A stretch of 64,000 bases of DNA from HIMB11 sp965657135. Lineage in GTDB: Bacteria > Pseudomonadota > Alphaproteobacteria > Rhodobacterales > Rhodobacteraceae. How positions within the stretch are numbered: position 1 is the first letter of the stretch; each line of letters opens with the position of its first letter. This document shows, piece after piece, positions 34,553 to 42,796 of the stretch. A program made the translations under genes and the position numbers. Under the pieces are notes generated by a model that worked only from the letters and a program-made list of their open reading frames with translations, was not told the DNA's origin and made no database searches. The stretch covers positions 62,001 to 126,000 of the forward strand of contig CBFHNF010000005.1 of the NCBI GenBank assembly GCA_965657135.1. The letters run 5' to 3'.

Positions 34553-36114
34553 TAATTCGCTCTCTCTGTTACGCCCGCCATAAGAAGGCCAAGCTCGCGC
34601 TCATCCGTGTTTTGCGGCACGCGTTCGCCCATGATTTGGCCGTCAAACATAACGGCGATACGGTCTGATAACGACAGCACCTCGTCCAATTCTACCGAAA
34701 CCAACAAGATGGCTTTGCCGCGATCACGCAATGCAATGATTTGCTTGTGGATGAATTCGATTGCCCCAATATCGACGCCGCGCGTGGGTTGCCCAATTAA
34801 TAATATCTCCGGATCGCGTTCTATTTCGCGTGCGACAACAATTTTTTGTTGGTTTCCACCTGAGAAATTTTTTGCCAAAAGGCGTGGATTAGGGGGGCGT
34901 ACGTCAAATCGTTCCATTTTTGCGGCCGCATCTGCCTTAATTGCGGCATTGTCCATGAAATACCCTGACTGGAATTTGGGATCGCCATGGTATCCAAAAA
35001 CCACGTTTTCCCACGCCGTGTAATCCATGATCAAACCTTCGCTCTGACGGTCTTCGGGAACATGTGCGATGCCTCGGGCCCGACGCGATTGACCATCAGA
35101 ATTTTTCCCACTTAGGTCTATTTTTTGCCCATTCACGGTTATGATGCCTGATGCGGTTTGGTATCCTCCAAGAACTTCAAGCAGTTCGGATTGTCCATTA
35201 CCTGCCACGCCGGCGATGCCCAGCACCTCACCTGCACGCAGGGTAAGATTGATGCCTTTCACACGTTCAACGCCTGAATCATCAACGACGCGCAGGTTTT
35301 CGATTTGCAGCACGACATCCTTTGGTTGCGCTGGCGCTTTGTCGACGCGCAACAAAACTTTACGTCCCACCATCAATTCTGCCAATTGTTGTGGATTTGT
35401 ATCGCTGGTTTTGACGGTTGCCGTCATTTCCCCACGCCGCATCACTGACACTGTATCTGTGATATCCATAATTTCGCGCAGCTTGTGGGTGATTAAGATG
35501 ATTGTCTTACCCTCTTCACGCAATCGGCGCAAAATACGAAACAGTTGATCCGCCTCGGAAGGGGTAAGGACCCCCGTGGGTTCATCCAAAATCAGAATTT
35601 CGGCCTGACGGTAGAGGGCCTTTAAAATTTCGACGCGTTGTTGGTGCCCAACCGAAAGGTCTTCGATCACCGCATCGGGGTCTACCTCTAATTCGTATTC
35701 ATGTGCTAATCGGCGCAGGGATGCGCGTGCTTTTTTCAGCGATGTTTTTAAGAGCGTACCTTCTTCTGCACCCAATATCACATTTTCAAGGACTGTGAAA
35801 TTTTGAACCAACTTAAAATGCTGGAACACCATTCCGATGCCAGCGGCGATTGCGGCCTGACTATCGGAAATTTGCGTCTGCTGTCCGCCAATAAAAATTT
35901 CGCCAGCGTCTGCTTTGTAATAACCAAAAAGGATCGACATTAATGTCGACTTTCCCGCCCCATTTTCACCGATGATCCCATGGATCGTCCCTGGCATGAC
36001 ACGGATTGAAATATCTTTGTTAGCTTGAACTGGGCCAAAAGCTTTGGAAATCCCACGAAGCTCAATGGCTGGGGCGGCAGTCTCCTGCCGCCCCATTGTG
36101 TTTGAATTGCTCAT
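34552..36114 (-). CDS. ABC transporter ATP-binding protein, double-domain (BMP/nucleoside type)
   Basis: 520 residues with two ATPase domains. First: Walker A GENGAGKST, signature LSVGHQQR, Walker B LILDEPT. Second: a degenerate P-loop GVAGNGQSE, signature FSGGNQQK, and the Walker B replaced by LLIGQPTRG. A weakened second site is normal for the sugar/nucleoside class. It powers the importer made with the two permeases downstream and the binding protein just upstream. Confidence 0.93.
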   Translation of the reverse strand: MSNSNTMGRQETAAPAIELRGISKAFGPVQANKDISIRVMPGTIHGIIGENGAGKSTLMSILFGYYKADAGEIFIGGQQTQISDSQAAIAAGIGMVFQHFKLVQNFTVLENVILGAEEGTLLKTSLKKARASLRRLAHEYELEVDPDAVIEDLSVGHQQRVEILKALYRQAEILILDEPTGVLTPSEADQLFRILRRLREEGKTIILITHKLREIMDITDTVSVMRRGEMTATVKTSDTNPQQLAELMVGRKVLLRVDKAPAQPKDVVLQIENLRVVDDSGVERVKGINLTLRAGEVLGIAGVAGNGQSELLEVLGGYQTASGIITVNGQKIDLSGKNSDGQSRRARGIAHVPEDRQSEGLIMDYTAWENVVFGYHGDPKFQSGYFMDNAAIKADAAAKMERFDVRPPNPRLLAKNFSGGNQQKIVVAREIERDPEILLIGQPTRGVDIGAIEFIHKQIIALRDRGKAILLVSVELDEVLSLSDRIAVMFDGQIMGERVPQNTDERELGLLMAGVTERAN

Positions 36115-36119
36115 ATCAC

Positions 36120-37109
36120 TTATTCGACTGGGCAGGCATTGTCTGACATATAGTCATGAACCGACAATGCGCCTGATGCGATTTGACCTGCCGCTGCATC
36201 TACAGATGCTTGCATCTCTGCGCTAACCAATGATGCGTTGTGTTCATCAAGTGCGTAGCCGACGCCACCATTTGAAAGACCCATCACGTTGAAACCTGTT
36301 TCAAGGTTCTCGCCTTGTGTGAATGCATCAAAAACAGCGTTATCCACACGCTTTAGCATTGATGTCAAAACTTTGCCTGAGTGCATGTAATTTTGGTTGC
36401 TATCTACACCGATTGACAAAATGCCCTCATCTGCAGCTGTTTGAAGAACACCAACACCTGTCCCGCCGGCTGCTGCATAGACCACATCAGCACCCTGAGC
36501 GATTTGCGCTTTTGTCAATTCAGAACCTTTTAGCGGGTCATTCCATGCCGCAGGTGTCGTACCTGTCATGTTTTGGATCACAGTGGCACTTGGGTTAACG
36601 GCTTTGACACCTTGTACATAACCACATGCAAATTTACGGATCAGTGGGATGTCCATCCCGCCAATGAAACCAACTGTGCCTGATTTTGAGGCTTGCGCAG
36701 CCATCATGCCCACAAGGTATGAGCCTTCGTGTTCGTTAAAGACCACTGAACGGACGTTTGGTTTATCAACGACCATATCAATAATTGCGAATTTTGTGTC
36801 TGGATAATCAGCCGCAACTGAGTCCAATGCCGTTGCAAAGGCAAAGCCTGCCATTACGATTGGGTTTGCGCCTGCCTCTGCAAAGCGACGCAGCGCCTGT
36901 TCACGCTGTGCTTCTGATTGCAATTCGATCTCGCGGAATGAACCGCCTGTTTCTTCCGCCCAACGTGTTGCGCCGTTGAAGGCCGCTTCGTTGAATGATT
37001 TGTCGAATTTGCCACCTAGATCAAAAATCAGCGCTGGCTCTGCCAATACTGCACCAGCACTTAGCGCCAAGGCAGCTGTTGCGCCTAAAATTTTGCTCAT
37101 CATGTTCAT
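36120..37109 (-). CDS. BMP-family periplasmic substrate-binding protein
   Basis: 329 residues from MNMMSKILG at 37109. Signal peptide with AGAVLAEP cleavage site and no lipobox cysteine, so it should be soluble in the periplasm. The BMP fold is marked by FDLGGKFDKSFNEAAFNG and later VGFIGGMDIP and YAAAGGTGVGV. Relatives bind purine nucleosides or riboflavin-like ligands. It is the first gene of the four-gene importer operon. Confidence 0.93.
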   Translation of the reverse strand: MNMMSKILGATAALALSAGAVLAEPALIFDLGGKFDKSFNEAAFNGATRWAEETGGSFREIELQSEAQREQALRRFAEAGANPIVMAGFAFATALDSVAADYPDTKFAIIDMVVDKPNVRSVVFNEHEGSYLVGMMAAQASKSGTVGFIGGMDIPLIRKFACGYVQGVKAVNPSATVIQNMTGTTPAAWNDPLKGSELTKAQIAQGADVVYAAAGGTGVGVLQTAADEGILSIGVDSNQNYMHSGKVLTSMLKRVDNAVFDAFTQGENLETGFNVMGLSNGGVGYALDEHNASLVSAEMQASVDAAAGQIASGALSVHDYMSDNACPVE

Positions 37110-37129
37110 GATTTTTCTCCCGATTGAGG

Positions 37130-37148
37130 ACGCAGGCACCCCCTGCGT
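37130..37148. other. Perfect hairpin in the leader of the BMP operon
   Basis: ACGCAGG and CCTGCGT flank a 5-base loop. On the plus strand it is followed by TTTTTT, so it has terminator form in the antisense direction; in the operon's own RNA it is a 5' leader stem starting about 20 bases before the start codon. Confidence 0.55.
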
Positions 37149-37170
37149 TTTTTCATGCTGTATTAAGGCC

Positions 37171-37192
37171 GTTGATTGTACAAATCGTCAAC
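37171..37192. promoter_or_regulatory. Imperfect palindrome overlapping a possible promoter of the BMP operon
   Basis: GTTGATTGTACAAATCGTCAAC: outer GTTG/CAAC arms and an 8-base TTGTACAA palindrome (GTTGATTGTACAA with TTGTACAA inside). On minus it contains TTGACG (37186-37191), a possible -35, with CTTAAT 18 bases downstream. It looks like an operator for a dimeric repressor; the regulator is unknown. Confidence 0.45.
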
Positions 37193-37229
37193 AGGTTTTT
37201 AAAGTTTTTTATGAGAAATACAGAAATTA

Positions 37230-37661
37230 TTATGTGATTTCAGGTATTTTCGAAAACTGTTTTTCCATCACGATCGCATCTTCATAGTTTTCGTTTGGGA
37301 ATGCGTAATAATTTTTTCGACGGGCGATTTCGCGATAAGATTGTGACGCATAGAGCGATCTGGCCGCCACGTTACCCGATGCAACTTCGAGTATGACCCT
37401 TGCAGCGCCTCTCAGATTTGCATCGCTTTCAAAGGCACTTAAGATCTGGCGGCCAAATCCTTGTTTTTTGAAATTTGGCTTGACCATGATTAAAAATAAC
37501 TCGGCCTCGTCAAATACAATTTGTCCGATGGCGAAGCCTTCTAGGCAGTCAATATATAAGGTGCTTTCAGCACTGCGTAGAGCGCTGAATTCTGCTTCGC
37601 TCCATGCGCGATGACCTGTTGGATCCGCTGCATGTAATTGGGCCAGATCACGCGGTGTCAT
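37230..37661 (-). CDS. rimI: Ribosomal-protein-alanine acetyltransferase-like GNAT
   Basis: 143 residues. Acetyl-CoA site KPNFKKQGFGRQILSAFE and the family pattern VASGNVAARSLYASQSYRE. Its start overlaps the end of tsaB by 14 bases; the tsaB-rimI pairing supports the RimI name over another GNAT. Confidence 0.85.
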   Translation of the reverse strand: MTPRDLAQLHAADPTGHRAWSEAEFSALRSAESTLYIDCLEGFAIGQIVFDEAELFLIMVKPNFKKQGFGRQILSAFESDANLRGAARVILEVASGNVAARSLYASQSYREIARRKNYYAFPNENYEDAIVMEKQFSKIPEIT

Positions 37662-38241
37662 CTAACACTCTTGGAGGCAATTCACGCGCGGGTGCTGCGT
37701 CTGCTGGTTTTACATACATCGGAATGGGGCGCGCGAACTGTTTCGCGTTTCCGGCAAGGTGCGCGATGTTTTGTACAAATTGTAAAGGTTCGGGACGTGT
37801 AAAAATTGGGCGATGAAGCCGCGCGATCTGCTCTAACGTGCCCATTTGTGGGAGCATGTCGCGACCTGCAAAGTACAACTGATCACGAAGTGCGGGCAGG
37901 CATGCAATGGTATCATCAGGTTGATCCCTTAAAGTTGCTTCAAATCCATTAATGCCGATTGCTGGAATTTTCAAAGAAAGTGCAAATCCGCGCGCGGCGG
38001 ATACTGCAATTCGAATACCGGTAAAGTTACCGGGGCCAGTCCCAACGCCAATGCGGGTCAATTGGTCCAGTTGTATTGACGACCTCTCCAACACGTCTTC
38101 GATGATGTCCATGATGGCTTCGGCTTGGCCGCGTGCCATCTCATTGGCGCGACAGGCTGTCACTTTACCGTCGATCAGAACTGCTGCGGCGCAGAAAGGT
38201 CCAGATGTATCAAATGCTAAAACAGCCGAATTAAAGGCCAA
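37648..38241 (-). CDS. tsaB: tRNA threonylcarbamoyladenosine biosynthesis protein TsaB
   Basis: 197 residues. ASKHA fold: VLAFDTSGPFCAAAVL at the N-terminus and GVGTGPGNFTGIRIAVSAARG in the middle, the TsaB hallmark. It partners TsaD in making t6A on ANN-decoding tRNAs, such as the tRNA-Thr in this window. It overlaps nfuA upstream and rimI downstream. Confidence 0.93.
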   Translation of the reverse strand: MAFNSAVLAFDTSGPFCAAAVLIDGKVTACRANEMARGQAEAIMDIIEDVLERSSIQLDQLTRIGVGTGPGNFTGIRIAVSAARGFALSLKIPAIGINGFEATLRDQPDDTIACLPALRDQLYFAGRDMLPQMGTLEQIARLHRPIFTRPEPLQFVQNIAHLAGNAKQFARPIPMYVKPADAAPARELPPRVLDDTA

Positions 38242-38791
38242 CGGGACGGACCTCAGTCACCTCAGGGATATAGTGGCGCAACAGGTTCTCAATACCCATT
38301 TTCAATGTCATCGTTGAAGAGGGGCAGCCAGCGCAAGCGCCCTTCATTTGCAGGTAAACGATGCCACGTTCGAATCCATGAAATGTGATGTCGCCACCAT
38401 CTTGAGCCACAGCCGGGCGCACGCGTGAATCAAGCAATTCTTTGATCTGAGAAACGATACCTGCGTCTTCTTCGCTGTGCTGTGTACCGTGATCGGCTGC
38501 TTGGTCACCTTGGATTACGGGCTGGCCAGATTGGAAATGTTCCATGATCGCACCCAGAAGTGCAGGCTTGGCATGGTCCCAATCGGTGACATCGTCCTTG
38601 GTGATTGTTACAAAGTCGCGTCCTAAGAATACGCCGCGTACCCCTGAAACCGCGAACAAACGCTGCGCCAAAGGTGAATTGCCCGCGTCATCCGCGTTTT
38701 GGTAATCTGCCGTACCCTCATCCATGACGCTCAGGCCCGGAAGGAATTTTAGCGTGGCCGGATTCGGGGTTGTTTCGGTCTGAATGAACAT
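38231..38791 (-). CDS. NifU-family Fe-S cluster carrier (NfuA-like)
   Basis: 186 residues from MFIQTETTPNPATLKFLPG. An N-terminal Nfu domain is followed by a NifU C-terminal domain, whose CAGC pair (KGACAGCPSSTMTLKMG) holds a 4Fe-4S cluster across a dimer. It delivers clusters to target proteins. Its stop lies inside the tsaB start. Confidence 0.92.
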   Translation of the reverse strand: MFIQTETTPNPATLKFLPGLSVMDEGTADYQNADDAGNSPLAQRLFAVSGVRGVFLGRDFVTITKDDVTDWDHAKPALLGAIMEHFQSGQPVIQGDQAADHGTQHSEEDAGIVSQIKELLDSRVRPAVAQDGGDITFHGFERGIVYLQMKGACAGCPSSTMTLKMGIENLLRHYIPEVTEVRPVGL

Positions 38792-38885
38792 GCCGCTCTC
38801 CAATTTAGAATTGTTTTAAATATGACTATCCTGACCAGATAAGTCAAGATTACACACAATCAAAACCGAAGTTTGCTGTGACACG

Positions 38886-39341
38886 CTATGTAATCAGTTC
38901 AAGTTGTTCTTTTGTCAAAGAGCCAGGGACAATCGTCACTGGAATTGGCAAGGCCCCTGCGTTCTTAGTCATTTGACTAACCAATGGGCCAGGCCCCTTT
39001 TTGTCCATACCTGCCCCAAGTACCAAAACACCAATCTCTGGATCAGCCTGAATCTGAGCTAAGATTTCTGATACAACTTCGCCCTCCCGAATGATCAATT
39101 CAGGTTCAATATGCTTACGGTCACGCATCCATTTCGCGAATACTTCAAAATGAACCTCAATACGTTCACGCGCTTCTTCGCGCATGATGTCGCTAACGCC
39201 AATCCAGTGATTGAATTCATCTGGGCCGATGACCGATAGAATTGTTACGCCACCACCTGAATTTGCCGCCCGCATCGCGGCAAAACGCATTGCATTTAGG
39301 CACTCTTTGCTGTCGTCAAGGACGACCATAAATTTGCGCAA
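38886..39341 (-). CDS. Universal stress protein (UspA family)
   Basis: 151 residues. MVVLDDSKECLNAMRFA at the N-terminus and GAGMDKKGPGPLVSQM near the end match the USP fold. The nucleotide motif G2xG9xG(S/T) is only partly kept (GAGMDKKGPG...), so ATP binding is uncertain. Confidence 0.87.
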   Translation of the reverse strand: MRKFMVVLDDSKECLNAMRFAAMRAANSGGGVTILSVIGPDEFNHWIGVSDIMREEARERIEVHFEVFAKWMRDRKHIEPELIIREGEVVSEILAQIQADPEIGVLVLGAGMDKKGPGPLVSQMTKNAGALPIPVTIVPGSLTKEQLELIT

Positions 39342-39381
39342 GCTGAACTCCTACTAATCGCAGTGTTATAGTTTCATCGTT

Positions 39382-39455
39382 GCAGAGTGTGGTTGAACTC
39401 TGCGTTTGCGTCAAGGCATTCTATGCCTTGCTATAGTCTAACTTCTTTGGACTAT
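39382..39455. other. Three consecutive perfect hairpins between trpS and the usp gene
   Basis: 39382-39403 GCAGAGT...ACTCTGC (7 bp); 39412-39430 CAAGGCAT-TCT-ATGCCTTG (8 bp); 39433-39455 ATAGTC...GACTAT (6 bp). They follow the trpS stop on the minus strand. None has a long T-run, so they may be RNA-stabilising or processing stems, or together a terminator. Confidence 0.6.
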
Positions 39456-39458
39456 TGT

Positions 39459-40493
39459 TTACCTTAAGCCAACGATTTCGTAGGTCTGCTGAAGGATCGG
39501 CGAAGCAATCGCCTTTGCGCGCATTGCGCCATCTGCAAGGACCCTGTCGATTTCCGCTTTGTCATTTAGTAAGCGACGCATTTCTGTAGAAATGGGAGAA
39601 AGTTTTTCAACAGCGCGCTCAACTAGCATGGGTTTGAATTCGGAAAACTGTTTTCCACCGACGTCACGTAGCACCGTTTCAATGCTTTCATCAGCAAGTG
39701 CTGCATAAATTGCGACCAAGTTCCGCGCCTCTGCGCGCCCCTCCAACCCAGCTTCTTCCGACGGAAGTGCTTCGGGGTCTGTTTTGGCTTTGCGAATCTT
39801 TTGAGCAATTGTGTCGGCATCATCGGCCATATTAATGCGGCTCAGGTCGCTTGGATCTGATTTCGACATTTTCTTGCTGCCATCGCGCAGGCTCATCACT
39901 CGGGCAGCTGGGCCACCAATAACTGGTTCGGTGATTGGAAAAAAATCTTGGCCAAAGTCGTGATTGAACTTGGTTGCAATATCGCGTGTTAACTCCAAGT
40001 GCTGTTTTTGGTCATCGCCAACGGGGACATGCGTCGCATGATATAACAAAATATCTGCTGCCATCAGTGCTGGGTACGTGAACAGGCCAACCGATGCATT
40101 TTGTGCATTCTTGCCTGCCTTATCCTTGAACTGCGTCATTCGCTGCATCCATCCCATGCGGGCAACGCAATTAAATATCCAAGCCAGCTGGGCATGTTCT
40201 TCCACGGCCGCCTGATTAAAGATAGTCGATTTGGACGGGTCTAAACCAGACGCCAAATACGATGCCGCGATTTCGCGTACCTGATCACGCAGGGTCGTTG
40301 GGTCTTGCCAGACGGTGATCGCATGTAAATCAACGATACAGTAAATCGTCTCATAATCTTCGTTTTGCATATCCACAAAGCGTTTCAATGCACCCAAGTA
40401 ATTCCCAAGCGTTAATGCTCCAGTGGGTTGAACACCGGAAAAAACCCGCTTTTTGAAACTACCGCTGGATGGCGTTTGGACCGCATCCGTCAT
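39459..40493 (-). CDS. trpS: Tryptophanyl-tRNA synthetase
   Basis: 344 residues, class I synthetase. PTGALTLGNYLGAL is the HIGH-equivalent, KKMSKS is the KMSKS loop. It charges tRNA-Trp in the cytosol. No leader peptide with tandem Trp codons is seen upstream. Confidence 0.96.
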   Translation of the reverse strand: MTDAVQTPSSGSFKKRVFSGVQPTGALTLGNYLGALKRFVDMQNEDYETIYCIVDLHAITVWQDPTTLRDQVREIAASYLASGLDPSKSTIFNQAAVEEHAQLAWIFNCVARMGWMQRMTQFKDKAGKNAQNASVGLFTYPALMAADILLYHATHVPVGDDQKQHLELTRDIATKFNHDFGQDFFPITEPVIGGPAARVMSLRDGSKKMSKSDPSDLSRINMADDADTIAQKIRKAKTDPEALPSEEAGLEGRAEARNLVAIYAALADESIETVLRDVGGKQFSEFKPMLVERAVEKLSPISTEMRRLLNDKAEIDRVLADGAMRAKAIASPILQQTYEIVGLR

Positions 40494-40575
40494 TTGTCAT
40501 TCTCCGTCTGGAACTTCTCGTAAAAACCGCTTACCCATTGCGGTTGACAGCGTCAACCATAAGCAAGTCCATAAA

Positions 40576-41262
40576 ATGTCCAAACCCAACCAACAGCCTA
40601 TTTTAAATGAAATTCCATCCGTCATAATGGCCTTATTCTTGTTGGTGGTGGGTATCGAAGGTTTCATCGTGCTGGGCGAGCAGGGAGTATTGGGCAATCG
40701 GTACGGCATTGGAATGCGATATGGCTTGATCAATCAACATGGATTATTCCCTGCAGCACTTGGCAACCAAATCAATTCCGGTGTCTATAGCTGGTTTGAA
40801 TTGAAGCGCTTTTTGTCCTATTCGTTTGTCCACGGCAGCACTGTTGGAACAGCGCTAAGTTGCGCATTGTTACTAGCGATGGGAAAATTCGTAGGCAGCG
40901 TTTTTGGGAATGTTGCAATTTTCATTATCTTCATTTCTGCTGCGATTGGTGGCGCTATTTTATATTCACTTTTGGTGCCATCTGGCCCAGTGTTGTTCGG
41001 CATGTTTACGGGTGTTTACGGACTGCTGGGCGCACATGCGTTTCTGCGCTGGGTTGCACTGCGCGCAGCGCGTCAACCCGCGTTGCAGGCGTTCTCCCTA
41101 ATTGGGTTTTTAATAGGCATTCAAATTGTATTTGCCTTTAGCTTTGGCAACACTTGGGTTTGGGTTTCAGAGTTATCTGGTGCAATCATCGGATTTTCGG
41201 TGTGCTTCTTTGTTGCCCCTGGTGGACTGCAACGAATTTTGGACGTTATACGGCGAGACTAA
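40576..41262 (+). CDS. Rhomboid-family membrane protein lacking catalytic residues
   Basis: 228 residues, six predicted membrane segments. The rhomboid fold is recognisable by FVHGS in segment 2 (85-89) and YGLLGAHAFLRW after the segment-4 site. The GxSG serine position reads G142-M-F-T, so Ser is Phe144; the segment-6 His is Glu199 in VSELSGAIIGF. Neither catalytic residue remains, so it should not be a protease; inactive rhomboids bind client membrane proteins. ATG 40576 lies after the divergent trpS start. murJ converges 7 bases away. Confidence 0.82.
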   Translation: MSKPNQQPILNEIPSVIMALFLLVVGIEGFIVLGEQGVLGNRYGIGMRYGLINQHGLFPAALGNQINSGVYSWFELKRFLSYSFVHGSTVGTALSCALLLAMGKFVGSVFGNVAIFIIFISAAIGGAILYSLLVPSGPVLFGMFTGVYGLLGAHAFLRWVALRAARQPALQAFSLIGFLIGIQIVFAFSFGNTWVWVSELSGAIIGFSVCFFVAPGGLQRILDVIRRD

Positions 41263-41269
41263 GCGCATC

Positions 41270-42793
41270 CTATTTGCGCAATGCGCTGCGTAGTTCACCC
41301 AATCGGAACGCACCAAACAGACGAGCAAACAAGACATAGGCGATTGCCCCTAGCCCCACCAAAAAGATTGCCCAAGCAAATTGCAGTGCATTATTTGCGA
41401 ACTGTGCGCCGAAACCATATTGTACGCCCCACAGCACCAATCCCATTCCAAGTGATGCCAGTGCCGCGCGTAAAATTTTTGACTTGGTCTGTGGATGAAT
41501 GCGCGCAACTTCTCCGAACGCGCGGGACGAATAGTTTAATAACCCAACCATAGCCCATGAGGAAACAACAGTTGCAATCGCGGGCGACAGCCAACCCAAC
41601 CATGGCCACAAACCGATCGCGATCAGGGCATTGATGATCATCGAAACCACCGCCCATTGAAACGGAGTTTTTGTGTCTTCTCGTGCAAAAAAGAGTGGTT
41701 GTTGAAGCTTTTGAAGCATGAAAGCTGGCAGCCCCAGTGCATAAATTGCAGTCGCTATGGCGATGGCTTCGACGTCTGCGATGGTGTTTTGGCCATACCC
41801 GTACAATGCTGCGGCCAACGGAAATGGAATCACAATTAATGCAAGTGTCGCAGGCAGGCTGAGGGCTGATGCGAAAAAGGCCCCGTTTGACAATGCGGCT
41901 TTTGCTGAAACAGTGTTCCCTGATTTCAAATGTTTGGATAATTCGGGCAACAACACGATGCCCACAGCAATACCAACCACCCCAAGAGGAAGTTGATATA
42001 AACGATCAGCACCATAAAGCCAGCTGATCGCACCAACCTGTTGGCTAGAGACGAGTTGCCCTACCAATAGGTTTATTTGAACAACACCGTTCGCCAGCGC
42101 CGCCGGCGTGGCCACGATCAACAGCTGCTTCATTTCTGGTGAAAATCGTGGACGTTTCAGTCGCAAGGAAAGCCCACATGTTCGGGCGTGATACCACACA
42201 AGGCCTAACTGCAACACACCTGCCACAGGCACTGACCAGATCAGAAACTGTATAGCAGACCCACCGCTAAGCCATGCGATGCACAATGCAAAAATGATAA
42301 TGATATTTAGCAACACAGGTGCCGCGGCGGCGACTGCAAATTTTCCGATGCTATTCAATGTACCTGAAATCAGCGCGGCTAAGCTGATGAACAAGATGTA
42401 GGGAAACATGACACGTGCATAATCGACGCTCAGGTCGAAACGTGGATCGGCGACAAATCCGTTAGCAGTCGCCCAGATAAAAGTTGGCATAAAAATCATG
42501 GCCAAGGCCGTCAGGATCAGCAATACGAAGCTGAGGCTACCCATGGCCTGATTTGCAAACCCGATCGGATTGTCGTCAGCTTCAATCCTTTTGGAAAACA
42601 TTGGAACAAATGCCGCATTGAACGCCCCTTCTGCCGTAAAGCGGCGAAACATATTGGGCAGCCTAAACGCGGCGATAAAGGCATCCAAAACGGGCCCAGC
42701 CCCAATCAATGCATATAACATGACCTCGCGCAGCATCCCAAGGACACGGCTCATCAGGGTCCAAAACCCAACGGTCATCACATTGCGCAGCAT
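41270..42793 (-). CDS. murJ: Lipid II flippase MurJ
   Basis: 507 residues, about 14 membrane segments of the MOP superfamily. LRNVMTVGFWTLMSRVLGMLREV at the start and FAREDTKTPFQWAVVSMIINA are typical of MurJ/MviN. It flips lipid II for peptidoglycan. It lies 3 bases after glnD, as in many alphaproteobacteria. Confidence 0.95.
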   Translation of the reverse strand: MLRNVMTVGFWTLMSRVLGMLREVMLYALIGAGPVLDAFIAAFRLPNMFRRFTAEGAFNAAFVPMFSKRIEADDNPIGFANQAMGSLSFVLLILTALAMIFMPTFIWATANGFVADPRFDLSVDYARVMFPYILFISLAALISGTLNSIGKFAVAAAAPVLLNIIIIFALCIAWLSGGSAIQFLIWSVPVAGVLQLGLVWYHARTCGLSLRLKRPRFSPEMKQLLIVATPAALANGVVQINLLVGQLVSSQQVGAISWLYGADRLYQLPLGVVGIAVGIVLLPELSKHLKSGNTVSAKAALSNGAFFASALSLPATLALIVIPFPLAAALYGYGQNTIADVEAIAIATAIYALGLPAFMLQKLQQPLFFAREDTKTPFQWAVVSMIINALIAIGLWPWLGWLSPAIATVVSSWAMVGLLNYSSRAFGEVARIHPQTKSKILRAALASLGMGLVLWGVQYGFGAQFANNALQFAWAIFLVGLGAIAYVLFARLFGAFRLGELRSALRK

Positions 42794-42796
42794 GTA

